Below are positions 44,905 to 54,106 of a stretch of DNA of 64,000 bases, piece after piece (the stretch's first letter is position 1; each line of letters begins with the position of its first letter). The notes beneath the pieces are model-generated. The model saw only the letters and a program-made list of their open reading frames with translations, did not search any database and was not told the DNA's origin. Made by a program: the position numbers and the translations under genes. The DNA is from DYJE01 sp964637565. GTDB taxonomy: Bacteria > Desulfobacterota > Desulfobacteria > Desulfobacterales > Desulfolunaceae. The stretch covers positions 62,001 to 126,000 of the forward strand of contig CAZWTY010000001.1 of NCBI GenBank assembly GCA_964637565.1, given 5' to 3'.

Positions 44905-45462
44905 TTATTTTCCGCCGAGTTTCGCCTTGAGGTCGGCCTGAACTGGGTCTGCGCCGATCCAGATGCCGAACAGGGCTTTCTTGAACTGTTCGCCCTTGAT
45001 GGTTTTGGCGAGTTTGCCGTTTTTGAGGATGCTGGTGCCTTTGCCCGGCTCGTAGACCATGTCGTAAACATCGCCCAGTTTGATTTCAGCACTGAAGACG
45101 CTGATCATTTCGTCGATCTCTTTTTTGATCGGAGCGATGTTGCCTTTGGTGGATTTCTTGAAGCCTTCCATGGTGGAATCGGACATCTTCTTGCTGGTGA
45201 TCATTTTGGACATGATTTTGAGCTTGATGGCGGCCTTGCCGTCGTTGTTCAGCACAGCGTTGAGGTCCGTGGTTTTCTGGGGCACGTAAAGGCCCGCTGT
45301 GTAAGCGTCAATGAAATACTTGGTTCTGACGCCCGCTCCGTTGAGCACCAGCTGGGTATCGCCTGCCTTCATCGTGGAATCAAGGGCCTCCGGTTTGGCG
45401 GCGAATGCGGAAGAAGCCATCATGGTAAGAGCCACACATACTAACATCAAACGTTTCATCAT
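44905..45462 (-). CDS. Chalcone isomerase-like exported protein
   Basis: 185 residues with a signal peptide (MMKRLMLVCVALTMMASSAFA, cut after AFA) and a domain of the chalcone-isomerase-like family (Chalcone_3): GVRTKYFIDAYTAGLYVP near the start and GIWIGADPVQADLK near the end. Bacterial members are periplasmic proteins of unclear function, perhaps lipid-binding. Start 45462 has GGGGTGA upstream. Alone between a shared terminator and pyrD. Confidence 0.87.
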   Translation of the reverse strand: MMKRLMLVCVALTMMASSAFAAKPEALDSTMKAGDTQLVLNGAGVRTKYFIDAYTAGLYVPQKTTDLNAVLNNDGKAAIKLKIMSKMITSKKMSDSTMEGFKKSTKGNIAPIKKEIDEMISVFSAEIKLGDVYDMVYEPGKGTSILKNGKLAKTIKGEQFKKALFGIWIGADPVQADLKAKLGGK

Positions 45463-45680
45463 TGTCACCCCGTGTGTTGAAAGATTGGAAAAAAGATATC
45501 CCCGTCGCCTCACCCTGGAAGCGGATTCCGGGAACAGACCTGGATTGATCGCCGGTTTACGGCATGAACGCCATTCGAGATCAAAACACCTCTTGTATGG
45601 TTGAACAGTGATATTCCGGGTTGAAGCCCTTGTCAACTCTTTTGTTCGGCCTGGGTTTTCTTTTACAGTCAACAAACTTT

Positions 45681-46601
45681 TTACGTGATCAACGATCCTC
45701 GGAGCTCGCTGATGGAATTCATTTTGTTCTCTATGAGATACCGTGTCATTCCTTCCACGATCTCTCCGGCCACCCCGGGGTTGACAAAGTTCGCCGTTCC
45801 CACCTGGACGGCGGTGGCTCCGGCCACGATGAACTCCAGGGCGTCCTCGGCGTTCATGATCCCGCCCATACCGACCACGGGGACTTTCACGGCGTTGGCC
45901 ACCTGCCAGACCATGCGCAAAGCCACGGGCTTGATGGCCGGACCAGACAGCCCGCCCACCCTGTTGGCCAGTTTGGGTTTCCGCGTCCTGAGGTCGATGG
46001 CCATGCCGGTGAGGGTGTTGATCAGAGACAGGCTGTCAGCCCCCGCGTCCACCACGCTTTTCGCCACCACGGTGATGTCGGTGACGTTTGGAGTGAGTTT
46101 CACCATCAAAGGTTTCCGTGTCACAGCCCTGACTGCGCCCACCACGGACGACGCCGCGCAGGGGTCCACTCCAAAAGCCAGGCCTCCCTGGGTCACGTTG
46201 GGACAGGAGATGTTAATCTCCATGCCGGCGATGCCCGGAACCTCGTCGGCGATCTCAGCCACCCGGACGTAGTCGCTTTCCGTCTTGCCGTAGACATTGA
46301 TGAACACTTTTGTGTCCAGCTTCTCCAGCTGGGGCATCTTGTCTTTCACGAAAGCCCTTATGCCGATGTTCTCGAGGCCGATGGCGTTCAGCATGCCGCA
46401 GGCTGTCTCGACGATCCGGGGAGGCGGGTTCCCCCTGGACGGCTCGATGGAAAGCCCCTTGACCACGATGCCCCCCAGTTTGTTCAGGTCCACGTAATCC
46501 TTGAATTCAAGGCCGTAACCGAAAGTGCCCGAGGCGGTCATCACGGGGTTTTTAAGCACAACCCCACCCACATCCACTTGAAGATCCACGTTATGATCCA
46601 T
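45681..46601 (-). CDS. pyrD: Dihydroorotate dehydrogenase, catalytic subunit (class 1B type)
   Basis: FMN enzyme oxidising dihydroorotate to orotate in pyrimidine synthesis. 306 residues with NPVMTASGTFGYG, NISCPNV (active-site Cys of class 1) and GMGGIMNAEDALEFI. The sequence type is that of class 1B, which normally needs the PyrK Fe-S/FAD subunit; no pyrK is adjacent on either side. About 80 bp upstream is heptamer repeat copy 2. Confidence 0.95.
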   Translation of the reverse strand: MDHNVDLQVDVGGVVLKNPVMTASGTFGYGLEFKDYVDLNKLGGIVVKGLSIEPSRGNPPPRIVETACGMLNAIGLENIGIRAFVKDKMPQLEKLDTKVFINVYGKTESDYVRVAEIADEVPGIAGMEINISCPNVTQGGLAFGVDPCAASSVVGAVRAVTRKPLMVKLTPNVTDITVVAKSVVDAGADSLSLINTLTGMAIDLRTRKPKLANRVGGLSGPAIKPVALRMVWQVANAVKVPVVGMGGIMNAEDALEFIVAGATAVQVGTANFVNPGVAGEIVEGMTRYLIENKMNSISELRGSLIT

Positions 46602-46681
46602 CCTGTCGTTTTCCTGTAAGATTCATTCCAACATTCTGTAGAATACACGAAAAACAAGATGAAAAAAGGAGTTAACCTTTA

Positions 46682-46723
46682 TTCGATGTTGGATGTTGGA
46701 CGTTCTGTGTTCAACGTTCATCT
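46682..46723 (+). repeat. Heptamer tandem repeat, copy 2
   Basis: Six 7-bp units of consensus TTSGAYG in the 215-bp gap between the zinc-ribbon regulator and pyrD. The final units TTCAACG and TTCAT match those of copy 3. I see nothing else in the gap. Confidence 0.8.
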
Positions 46724-46816
46724 CTTCGTGCATTCGGCTCAGACCGATGAAACTCCTATAAGCCAAGCCCCTGTCCCGGACAAGTTTTTTCTGTGATTAT
46801 TTCCAGCTCTGCCCGG

Positions 46817-47113
46817 TCATTCCACATGGAAAAGGGCGTTTTCGATGTGGCTGTGGCGGCATTCCGGACATTTGCCGGGCCGTGTGAATTTTTTCCGGTT
46901 CTTGAACACGTACCCGCAGGAACGGCAGCGGAATGGTTCCACATGGAGCCGTTCCCCCTGGCTTTTCAAGGTTTTTTCAATGGATTCCAGATGGCCGGGC
47001 ACGTCCCGTTCCATGACGGACACGGCCTGGGAAATGTCCCGCATGGATTTTGGCCCTTCACGGAGGCAGGTGATGATGGCCTGCCGGATGGTGTTGTTTC
47101 GTTCGCCTGGCAT
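46817..47113 (-). CDS. HTH-zinc ribbon transcriptional regulator
   Basis: 98 residues: winged-helix part (about 1-55, RQAIITCLREGPKSMRDIS) and a zinc ribbon with CRSC and CPEC pairs (about 62-85). This matches predicted regulators of the COG3357 type. It starts 8 bp after the tolC-like gene, with AGGAG upstream, so it is the last gene of the export operon. Its targets are unknown. Confidence 0.83.
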   Translation of the reverse strand: MPGERNNTIRQAIITCLREGPKSMRDISQAVSVMERDVPGHLESIEKTLKSQGERLHVEPFRCRSCGYVFKNRKKFTRPGKCPECRHSHIENALFHVE

Positions 47114-47121
47114 AAAATCTC

Positions 47122-48429
47122 CTATTCGGAAAGGTTCCCCGTGGCCCTGTCAAGGCGGGCCCGGGCGGTCAGGTAGCCGTAAACCGACCGGTGGTAATCG
47201 CTTTCGGCCCGGGACAGGAAGGTCTGGGCCTCCAGCACTTCGGTGGACGTGGTCACGTTCTGGAGGTAACGGCTCCGGGTGATCCGGAAGTTTTCCCGGG
47301 CCTGTTCCAGGGCTTCTTCGGCCGTGACGATGTTCTTCTCACGGACCCCCAGGTTCAGGTATTCCTGGCGGGTTTCCAGACGGATCCGGTCTTCGGCGGC
47401 CCGGGTTTTTTCCAGGAAGGCCTGCCGGTCGTAGCGGACCTTCCCCACGTCGGCCCGCGTCTTTCCCCATTCGAAAAACGTCCACCGGGCCTGGATGGAC
47501 ACGCTGGTGTTATGGTTGTTGGAATACGCATTATCTTCGGCCAGACTGTCCTGGCCGTTTTGCTCGTAGCGACCCACCAGGGAAATCTCCGGCCACGCGG
47601 CGCTCCTGGCCAGGGTGACGCTGGCGTCGTAGACTTCCACAGTCTTTGCCATGATCTTCATTTCCGGGCGGTTCTTCACCGCCGTTTCCATCAGTTCCGT
47701 CAGATCCCCGGGGGCAGCCGTGGTTTTTTCCACCGGAACAAGGCGGTACTCCCGGTCCACCTGATCGCCCATGGCGAGGCTTAAGCGGGACAGGGCCAGT
47801 TTCGTCTCAGCCCGGGCCCGTTCCAGTTCCTGGATGGCCGAAGCTTTGGCGATCTTCGATTTCAACAGATCGTTTTTCGGAATGACCCCGTGATCGTAGA
47901 ACCTCTGGGCGTCCCGTTCCTGGGCCTCGAGGCTCCGGACCTGGTCTTCGGCCACCTTTTCGATGCTTTCGGCCAACAGGGCATCGTAATAAGCCGTCTT
48001 CACATCCCGGATCAGGTCCTTGGCCGTCTGCTCTATCCGGAGGGTTCCGATCTCCGATTCGGCCCGGGCCACCTTGTAACGGGACACAAGGCCGAAGCCC
48101 CGGAACAGGGGCTGGACCAGGGTCAGGTCCCAGTGAACGCTGTCCGTATCCCCCACCTGTCGCTGGACACCGCCCACCACCTGGTAAGGCGCGTCTTCCA
48201 GGTGACTGAAACTGTAGCTGGCCGAGGCTTTGGGCAGAAAATCGGCCCGGCTGCTCTTCACGGCCTCGCCGGAACTTTTTTCAAGATTCTGCGCTTCAAG
48301 GATAGCCGGGCTGTGAAGCAGGGCCTTCTGGACCGCCTCGGTGAGAGACAGGGTTTCGGCGGCTGCGGGGACTGTTGAAAAAAGGATGATCAACAAGAGG
48401 CCTAACGGTTTTTGATGGATGCGTATCAT
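47122..48429 (-). CDS. TolC-family outer membrane efflux protein
   Basis: 435 residues with a signal peptide (hydrophobic helix, cut near AAAETL) and two OEP repeats made of long helices with TLSLTEAVQKALLHSPAI at the start. It forms the outer-membrane channel for the ABC exporter upstream. Start 48429 has AAGGAG 9 nt upstream. 124 bp separate it from the second permease, and this gap holds the 9-bp palindromic array. Confidence 0.9.
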   Translation of the reverse strand: MIRIHQKPLGLLLIILFSTVPAAAETLSLTEAVQKALLHSPAILEAQNLEKSSGEAVKSSRADFLPKASASYSFSHLEDAPYQVVGGVQRQVGDTDSVHWDLTLVQPLFRGFGLVSRYKVARAESEIGTLRIEQTAKDLIRDVKTAYYDALLAESIEKVAEDQVRSLEAQERDAQRFYDHGVIPKNDLLKSKIAKASAIQELERARAETKLALSRLSLAMGDQVDREYRLVPVEKTTAAPGDLTELMETAVKNRPEMKIMAKTVEVYDASVTLARSAAWPEISLVGRYEQNGQDSLAEDNAYSNNHNTSVSIQARWTFFEWGKTRADVGKVRYDRQAFLEKTRAAEDRIRLETRQEYLNLGVREKNIVTAEEALEQARENFRITRSRYLQNVTTSTEVLEAQTFLSRAESDYHRSVYGYLTARARLDRATGNLSE

Positions 48430-48468
48430 AAAAAGAAACTCCTTCTTTGTTGCCGGCTTTTTGGGGGT

Positions 48469-48540
48469 GACCTTGATGACCGGGTTGACCGCATTGACAC
48501 GGCTGACGGTCAACCTGGTCAAACCGGTCAATTCTGTCAA
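48469..48540. repeat. Nonamer-periodic palindromic array
   Basis: Eight contiguous 9-bp units. The left four begin GAC and end in T (TTGACC-like when read across units), the right four end GTCAA, so the array is a large inverted repeat centred near 48505. It fills most of the gap between the permease and tolC genes. Confidence 0.8.
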
Positions 48541-48553
48541 CCCACTCCCCGAC

Positions 48554-49681
48554 TCAACTCAACGTCTTGCGAAACAGCTTCGACGCAAGCAAAATAAACA
48601 CCACAGCCAGAGACATCTGCCACAGCACCTGGGGCCAGAGGGTTTCGATGCCCACCCCTTTCATCACGATGCCCCGGAGAATCTCCAGGTACCAGCGGAT
48701 GGGGTTCAGGTGGGTCAGGGCCTGGATGATCTCCGGCATGTTTTTGACGGGAAACATAAACCCGCTGAGCATGACCCCGGGCATCATGAACAGGAAGCTG
48801 GTCAAAAGGGCCTGCTGCTGGGTTTCCGCGCTGGCACTGATCATCAGGGCCGCCCCCATGTTCCCGCACAGATAGATGCCGGTGAGGAGGTAGAGCAAAA
48901 GGTAGTCACCTTTCACCACCACCCCGAAAATCACCCGGGCGATGACCAGCATGATGGTCATGGTGAGATACCCCGTGGCCATGTAGGGCAGGGTCTTGCC
49001 GAGGATGAACTCCATTTTCCGGATCGGGGTCACCATGACCTGTTCGATGGTGCCGATTTCCTTTTCCTTCACGATGCCGATGCTGGTCAGCATGATGCTG
49101 AAGATGAACAGCATCACAGCGATCAGGGCCGGAACGAAGTAATACCGGCTTTCCTGGTTGGTGTTGAACCAGGCCCGCGAGACTGTCTCCAGACGGACCA
49201 CGGGCCGCGATATCCCTTTTTCGGCCAGCTGCCTTGCGGAAACTGTGGCTGCGTAGCCCCGGACAATCCGTTCCGAATACCCGTTCACGATGGCCGAGGT
49301 GTTGCTGTCCGTGCCGTCGGTGATCATCTGGACCCTGGCGCCGCCGAAGGAGCGGACATCTTTACCGAAACCCGCCGGGATGTAGAGAAGCGCCCGGGCA
49401 GAGCCTTGGTCCAGAGCGCCCTGGAGGTCGTCAAAATTCCGTGCGTCGTGGGTGATCCTGAAATAGTTGCCCGCCGTAAAGGCCTGGATCATCTCACGGG
49501 ATTCCTGGGTTTTGTCCATGTCCAGAACCGCGGTCCGGATGTTCATGACATCGGTGTTCAATGCAAAGGCCATGACCATCATCTGGATCACGGGAAAACC
49601 GAACACCACCATCCGCATCCGGGGGTCCCGGAACATCTGGAGAAACTCCTTGATCAGCATCTGTTTCAATCGGCCAAACAT
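48554..49681 (-). CDS. ABC-2 type permease (YbhR-like)
   Basis: 375 residues: one N-terminal helix (about 22-42), a large extracytoplasmic domain (about 45-175) and five C-terminal helices, the ABC-2 exporter layout. The start LKQMLIKEFLQMFRDPRMRM is typical. It follows the other permease by 3 bp; the two form the membrane core with the double ATPase. By gene order it corresponds to E. coli YbhR; the substrate is unknown. Confidence 0.88.
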   Translation of the reverse strand: MFGRLKQMLIKEFLQMFRDPRMRMVVFGFPVIQMMVMAFALNTDVMNIRTAVLDMDKTQESREMIQAFTAGNYFRITHDARNFDDLQGALDQGSARALLYIPAGFGKDVRSFGGARVQMITDGTDSNTSAIVNGYSERIVRGYAATVSARQLAEKGISRPVVRLETVSRAWFNTNQESRYYFVPALIAVMLFIFSIMLTSIGIVKEKEIGTIEQVMVTPIRKMEFILGKTLPYMATGYLTMTIMLVIARVIFGVVVKGDYLLLYLLTGIYLCGNMGAALMISASAETQQQALLTSFLFMMPGVMLSGFMFPVKNMPEIIQALTHLNPIRWYLEILRGIVMKGVGIETLWPQVLWQMSLAVVFILLASKLFRKTLS

Positions 49682-49684
49682 CGG

Positions 49685-50815
49685 TCACTCCAGTTTGAAT
49701 TTGAATTTACGGTGAGCCATAAGCAGGGTCAGCCCCGCGTAGATCACCAGGAATATGGCGTTCATGTACATGATCTCCAGGCCGATGCCCTTCATGTAGA
49801 TCCCCCGCATCAGGGTGATGAAATACTTGGCCGGCACGATGGTGGTGAGAATCCTGATCGGCAGGGGCATGTTTTCGATGGCGAACACAAAGCCGCTCAA
49901 GATCAGGGTGGGAAGAAACCCCGACACGATGGCAATCTGGTTGGCCAGCACCTGGGATTTGAGAACGATGCTCAGCATCAGGCCGAAAAAAAGGGCTCCG
50001 GTCAAAAACAACGAGGCCATGGCGAAAAGAAGGGCCGCGTTGCCCACGATATCCACCTGGAACAGCACCTTTCCCATGATGACGGCGATGACCACGTCGG
50101 TGAGGCCGATGACGAAATAAGGGACCACCTTGCCGAAAATCAGTTCCGGCGCCCGGAGCGGGGTGCTGATCAGCTGCTCCATGGTTCCCGTTTCCCATTC
50201 CCTGGCCACGGTGACGCTGGTCAGCATGGCGGCCACCACGATCATCACGATGGCGATGATGCCGGGGATGATCACGTTCTGGCTTCTTAAGCCCGGATTG
50301 TAGAATGACCGGGGAACCAGGGTCACCGGCGCGTCCGGCGTTTCCGGAAACCCGGCCTGTTCCGCCTGGATTTTCTGTCCGTAGATCATGCCCACGGTTT
50401 CCGCGTAGCCCATGGCCAGACGGGAGGTGTTGGCATCGCTTCCGTCCACCAGGATCTGGATGTTGGCTGTTTTCCCGGCATGGACCCTGTTTGCGAAATC
50501 CCCGGGAATCACCAGGGCGATCATGGCCCGTCCGCTGTTCAGGCCCTTCCTGAGCGTCTCGTAGGAATCCGCCGTGCCGATCAAGGAAAAGTACGGCGAG
50601 CCCTGGTAGTAGCTGAGAAGATCCCGGCTTTCCGCAGACCTCGACTGGTCCCAGACAAGCGTGGGGACCTTCTTCAGGTCCAGGGTCAGGGCGTAGCCGA
50701 AAAGCAGGATAAGGATCACCGGGATGGCCAGGGCCAGGGACAGGCTGCGCCAGTCCCGGATCACATGGATGAACTCTTTCCTGGCCACGGCCGCCAGCCG
50801 TCCGGCGCTGATCAT
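49685..50815 (-). CDS. ABC-2 type permease (YbhS-like)
   Basis: 376 residues with the same layout: ARKEFIHVIRDWRSLSLALA at the N-terminus, first helix, large periplasmic domain (about 50-175), then five helices with REWETGTMEQLISTPLR before helix 3. Overlaps the ATPase gene by 4 bp. Corresponds to YbhS by order; it forms a pair with the neighbouring permease. Confidence 0.88.
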   Translation of the reverse strand: MISAGRLAAVARKEFIHVIRDWRSLSLALAIPVILILLFGYALTLDLKKVPTLVWDQSRSAESRDLLSYYQGSPYFSLIGTADSYETLRKGLNSGRAMIALVIPGDFANRVHAGKTANIQILVDGSDANTSRLAMGYAETVGMIYGQKIQAEQAGFPETPDAPVTLVPRSFYNPGLRSQNVIIPGIIAIVMIVVAAMLTSVTVAREWETGTMEQLISTPLRAPELIFGKVVPYFVIGLTDVVIAVIMGKVLFQVDIVGNAALLFAMASLFLTGALFFGLMLSIVLKSQVLANQIAIVSGFLPTLILSGFVFAIENMPLPIRILTTIVPAKYFITLMRGIYMKGIGLEIMYMNAIFLVIYAGLTLLMAHRKFKFKLE

Positions 50816-52788
50816 GGAGTGCCTCCGTTTTTCCCGTTGTTTCGGTCCACCGCCTCGATCAGGGAGATGAACACGTCCTCCATGGAAGGGCTGGCCTTGC
50901 CAAAACTCTGGACTGCCACGGCCCGACTTTCCAGAACCTGACGCACCGCCTTCTCGCCTTGGATGTCATCGTCCACCACGATATGGAGCCCGGCTCCGAA
51001 AAGGGCTGCGTCGCGCACCTCGGGCAGGGCGGCGATTTCCTCGACCAGATCCTGGGGACGGGAACAGGCCAGATCCAGTATCGTTTCCTTCATATACCGG
51101 GTTTTCAGTTCCATAGGCGTTCCCATGGCGATCATGTTCCCCCCGTAGATCAGGGCCACCCGGTCGCAATACTCGGCCTCTTCCATGTAGTGGGTGGTGA
51201 CGAACACGGTGACGCCCTTTTCCGCCATGCCGTAGATCAGGTCCCAGAACCGCCGCCGGCTGATGGGGTCCACCCCGCTGGTGGGTTCATCGAGAAAAAG
51301 GATGGGCGGCTCGTGCATCAGGGCGCAGGCCAGGGCCAGACGCTGCCGGACCCCGCCGCTCAGCACGGAAGTCAGGCTTTTCCGGTGCCCCCCAAGGCCC
51401 GACATCTCCATGGCCCAGGCTTTCCGGCTTTCCAGGTCCTTTGACGGAATCCCGTAAATTCCGGCGTAAAAGTTGAGGTTCTCATTCACGGTGAGATCCT
51501 CGTACAGTGAAAATTTCTGACTCATGTAGCCGATGTGCCGTTTGATGGATTCGGGTTCTTTGCCGATGTCGAACCCGGCCACCGTGCCACGGCCTTCCGA
51601 AGGTTCGAGAAGGCCGCAGAGCATGCGAATCGTGGTGCTTTTCCCCGCGCCGTTAGGCCCCAGGAATCCGAAGATCTCCCCTTTGGGAACCTCGAAGGAC
51701 AGGGAATTCACGGCCACGAAAGATCCGAACCGGCGGGTCAGGTTCTCGACCGTCACCGCGTTGCCCCCGTCTTCCAGGCTGTTCCGGTCAATGTCGAGGT
51801 GGCCCATGCTCTGTTCTTTATCTTCTGAGTTTCCGTCATCGTTCTTTTCGGCCGTCGCTGTTTTCGCGAGCACACTGACGATCACGTCTTCCAGGGTGGG
51901 ACGGATCACCCGCGCGCTTTCAAAGGCAAGCCCCCGGGACCGGATCAGGTTTTCGGCAGCCCGGATCGTTTCATCCGCCCTTTCGCAGACCACATGAACC
52001 TTGTCCCCGAAAACGTTGACGCTGGTCGCGTCCATGGTTTTTTGGATCAGCCGCTGAATGGTCCAAGCGTCTTTCCCGCTCTGGATGGCCACCACCTCGC
52101 CTTCCATCATGTCCTTGATGTCCGTGGGGGTTCCCGTGGCCAGGAGTTTTCCCTGGTGGAGAAGACCCACCCGGTTGCAGCGTTCAGCCTCGTCCAGATA
52201 AGCGGTGGTCACCAGGATGGCCACGTCCTTTTTCAGAAGCTGGTAAAGAATCCGCCAGAAATCCCGGCGGCTCACCGGGTCCACGCCGTTGGTGGGTTCG
52301 TCCAGGAGAAGAACCTTTGGGGTGTGAATCAGGGCGCAGACCAGCTGGAGTTTCTGTTTCATCCCCCCGGACAGGGCCCCTGCCCGTCTCTTTTTGAACG
52401 GAACCATGTGGCTGAAGTTCAACAGCTCGTTCACCCGCTGTTCCCGGCCTTTCCGGGGAACCCCGTAAAGGTCTGCGTAAAAGGCGATGTTCTCTGCCAC
52501 GGTCAGGTCCTGGTACAGACTGAACCTCTGGCTCATGTAAGCCATGTTGTCCTTGACCTTCTCCGCTTCCGTTCCCACGTCGAACCCGGCCACAAACGCC
52601 CCGCCCGAACTGGGGTCCATGGTGCTCGACAACATGCGCAGCGTGGTGGTCTTGCCCGCCCCGTCCGGCCCCACCAGTCCGAAAATCTCACCGGGATACA
52701 CATCGAGGCTCACCCCGTCCACGGCTTTAAGATCCCCGAAGATCTTGCAGAGGTTCTGAGCGGATATGGCGGGTTTTTGTGTCGTCAT
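50812..52788 (-). CDS. ABC transporter ATPase with two fused nucleotide-binding domains (YbhF-like)
   Basis: 658 residues made of two complete ATPase domains. First (about 8-290): Walker A GPDGAGKTT with Asp in place of the usual Asn, signature LSGGMKQKL. Second (about 345-640): Walker A GPNGAGKST, signature LSGGVRQRL, LFLDEPTSGVDP. Both look active. Start 52788 has AAGG about 7 nt upstream; the ATG at 52815 does not. It energises the two permeases and partners the adaptor and TolC, as in YbhF. Confidence 0.92.
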   Translation of the reverse strand: MTTQKPAISAQNLCKIFGDLKAVDGVSLDVYPGEIFGLVGPDGAGKTTTLRMLSSTMDPSSGGAFVAGFDVGTEAEKVKDNMAYMSQRFSLYQDLTVAENIAFYADLYGVPRKGREQRVNELLNFSHMVPFKKRRAGALSGGMKQKLQLVCALIHTPKVLLLDEPTNGVDPVSRRDFWRILYQLLKKDVAILVTTAYLDEAERCNRVGLLHQGKLLATGTPTDIKDMMEGEVVAIQSGKDAWTIQRLIQKTMDATSVNVFGDKVHVVCERADETIRAAENLIRSRGLAFESARVIRPTLEDVIVSVLAKTATAEKNDDGNSEDKEQSMGHLDIDRNSLEDGGNAVTVENLTRRFGSFVAVNSLSFEVPKGEIFGFLGPNGAGKSTTIRMLCGLLEPSEGRGTVAGFDIGKEPESIKRHIGYMSQKFSLYEDLTVNENLNFYAGIYGIPSKDLESRKAWAMEMSGLGGHRKSLTSVLSGGVRQRLALACALMHEPPILFLDEPTSGVDPISRRRFWDLIYGMAEKGVTVFVTTHYMEEAEYCDRVALIYGGNMIAMGTPMELKTRYMKETILDLACSRPQDLVEEIAALPEVRDAALFGAGLHIVVDDDIQGEKAVRQVLESRAVAVQSFGKASPSMEDVFISLIEAVDRNNGKNGGTP

Positions 52789-52874
52789 ATTTTGCCTTTT
52801 ACTGTCGTCCATCATTATTCAGGACACCTGCTGAGCACTCAAATCCTTACCATTCAGACTCCAACGACAAACCA

Positions 52875-52916
52875 TTCGATGTTGGACGTTGGATGTTCGA
52901 TGTTCAACGTTCATTC
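52875..52916 (+). repeat. Heptamer tandem repeat, copy 3
   Basis: Six 7-bp units of consensus TTSGAYG between the adaptor and ATPase genes; the last units overlap the end of the adaptor gene. Same orientation as copies 1 and 2. Confidence 0.8.
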
Positions 52917-54106
52917 TTTCTTATTTCTCCATCCGCCGGCATCCCCGGCTTCAGATCTCCTTCCCCGTTTTCCAGCCCTATTTTCACCCGGTACATCAGC
53001 TTCACCCGTTCTTCGAAGGTCTGCACCGATTTGGGGGTGAATTCGGCCTGGCTGCTGATGTACGTCACCTGACCGGCATAGGTTTTTTCAGGATAGGCGT
53101 CGGTTGTCACCGTCACTTTGTCTCCCAGTTTCACGCGGCCCAGATCGGTTTCGCTGATGTAGGCCCTGAGCCAGGGTCTGGCCAGGTCACCCAGGACAAG
53201 GACCGTGGCTCCGGGATTCACGAATTCCCCGTTTTCCGACGGCTTGCTCAGCACCACCCCGTCCATGGGGGCCGTGATTTCCGTGTAGGACAGCTGAAGC
53301 CTGGCCTGTTCCAGGGACGCCTCCGCCGCTTTAAGCTGAGATCTGGCCTGATCCAGGGTTTCCTGCCTCGGCCCTTTTTTCACCAGGGCGAATTCCGCGT
53401 CGGCCTGTTTCAGGGCCGCTTCGGCCCTTTGGATCTCTTCGCTGCGCGGACCTTCCTTGGCAAGGCTCAGGGTTTCACGGGCCGTCCTGACCCGGGCCTG
53501 GGCCTCCCTTTTCTGGCTTTCCGCCGTGTCGTATCGTGTCTGGTACTGCTCGTATTCCCGTTTGCTGATGCCTTCATCTTTATAAAGAGACTCGAACCGG
53601 TCCCGGTCGGAACGGGCCTGGGCCAGCTGGGCCTCGGCGCTGGCAAGACCCGCTTCGGACCGCACCACCTCGGCCTTCGCTTTTTCCACATCCTGGGTTC
53701 TCGTTCCTTTTTTCAGTTCGGCCAGCACATAAGACGCCTGCTGAACCCGGGCCCGGGCCTTTTCCACGTCTTCGGGCCTGCTGCCGTTTTCAAGCTCCCG
53801 GACCACGGCACGGCTGTAGGCGGCCTGGGCCTCGGCCTTGGCCAGGGCCGCCTTCTGGTCCTCCGCATCGAGCACGGCCAGAACCTGCCCTTTTTTCACC
53901 GCGTCCCCCTCATCCACGCGGATCGCCTCGATCCTCCCCTGGACCCTGAAACCAAGCCGGGCCTCGGTGGCCTCGATGTTGCCCGAAAGCCGGATCCGGT
54001 CCTTGTCGTTTCCGTTTCTGATTTTCACGATTCCCGTGATCGCCAGGGCCAGGATCAGCGCCGCCGGAATCACCACCCGCAGTCGTTTCTTCACGTTCTC
54101 GTTCAT
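52904..54106 (-). CDS. HlyD-family periplasmic adaptor (YbhG-like)
   Basis: 400 residues: N-terminal membrane anchor (about 9-24), biotinyl-lipoyl-like half motif (GRIEAIRVDEGDAVKKGQVL), a very long coiled coil (about 75-255) and the second half with TEITAPMDGVVLSKPSENGE. It bridges the inner-membrane ABC core and TolC. It overlaps the TetR gene by 4 bp. The C-terminus ends inside heptamer repeat copy 3. Confidence 0.9.
   Translation of the reverse strand: MNENVKKRLRVVIPAALILALAITGIVKIRNGNDKDRIRLSGNIEATEARLGFRVQGRIEAIRVDEGDAVKKGQVLAVLDAEDQKAALAKAEAQAAYSRAVVRELENGSRPEDVEKARARVQQASYVLAELKKGTRTQDVEKAKAEVVRSEAGLASAEAQLAQARSDRDRFESLYKDEGISKREYEQYQTRYDTAESQKREAQARVRTARETLSLAKEGPRSEEIQRAEAALKQADAEFALVKKGPRQETLDQARSQLKAAEASLEQARLQLSYTEITAPMDGVVLSKPSENGEFVNPGATVLVLGDLARPWLRAYISETDLGRVKLGDKVTVTTDAYPEKTYAGQVTYISSQAEFTPKSVQTFEERVKLMYRVKIGLENGEGDLKPGMPADGEIRKNER

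Noticed and set aside
48469..48540. Possible CRISPR-like array
   Set aside because: Units are 9 bp without spacers and are inverted about the centre; no cas genes are present.
48419..50290. 623-codon plus-strand open frame
   Set aside because: Antisense to the two ABC permeases and crosses the palindromic array; no protein-like features.
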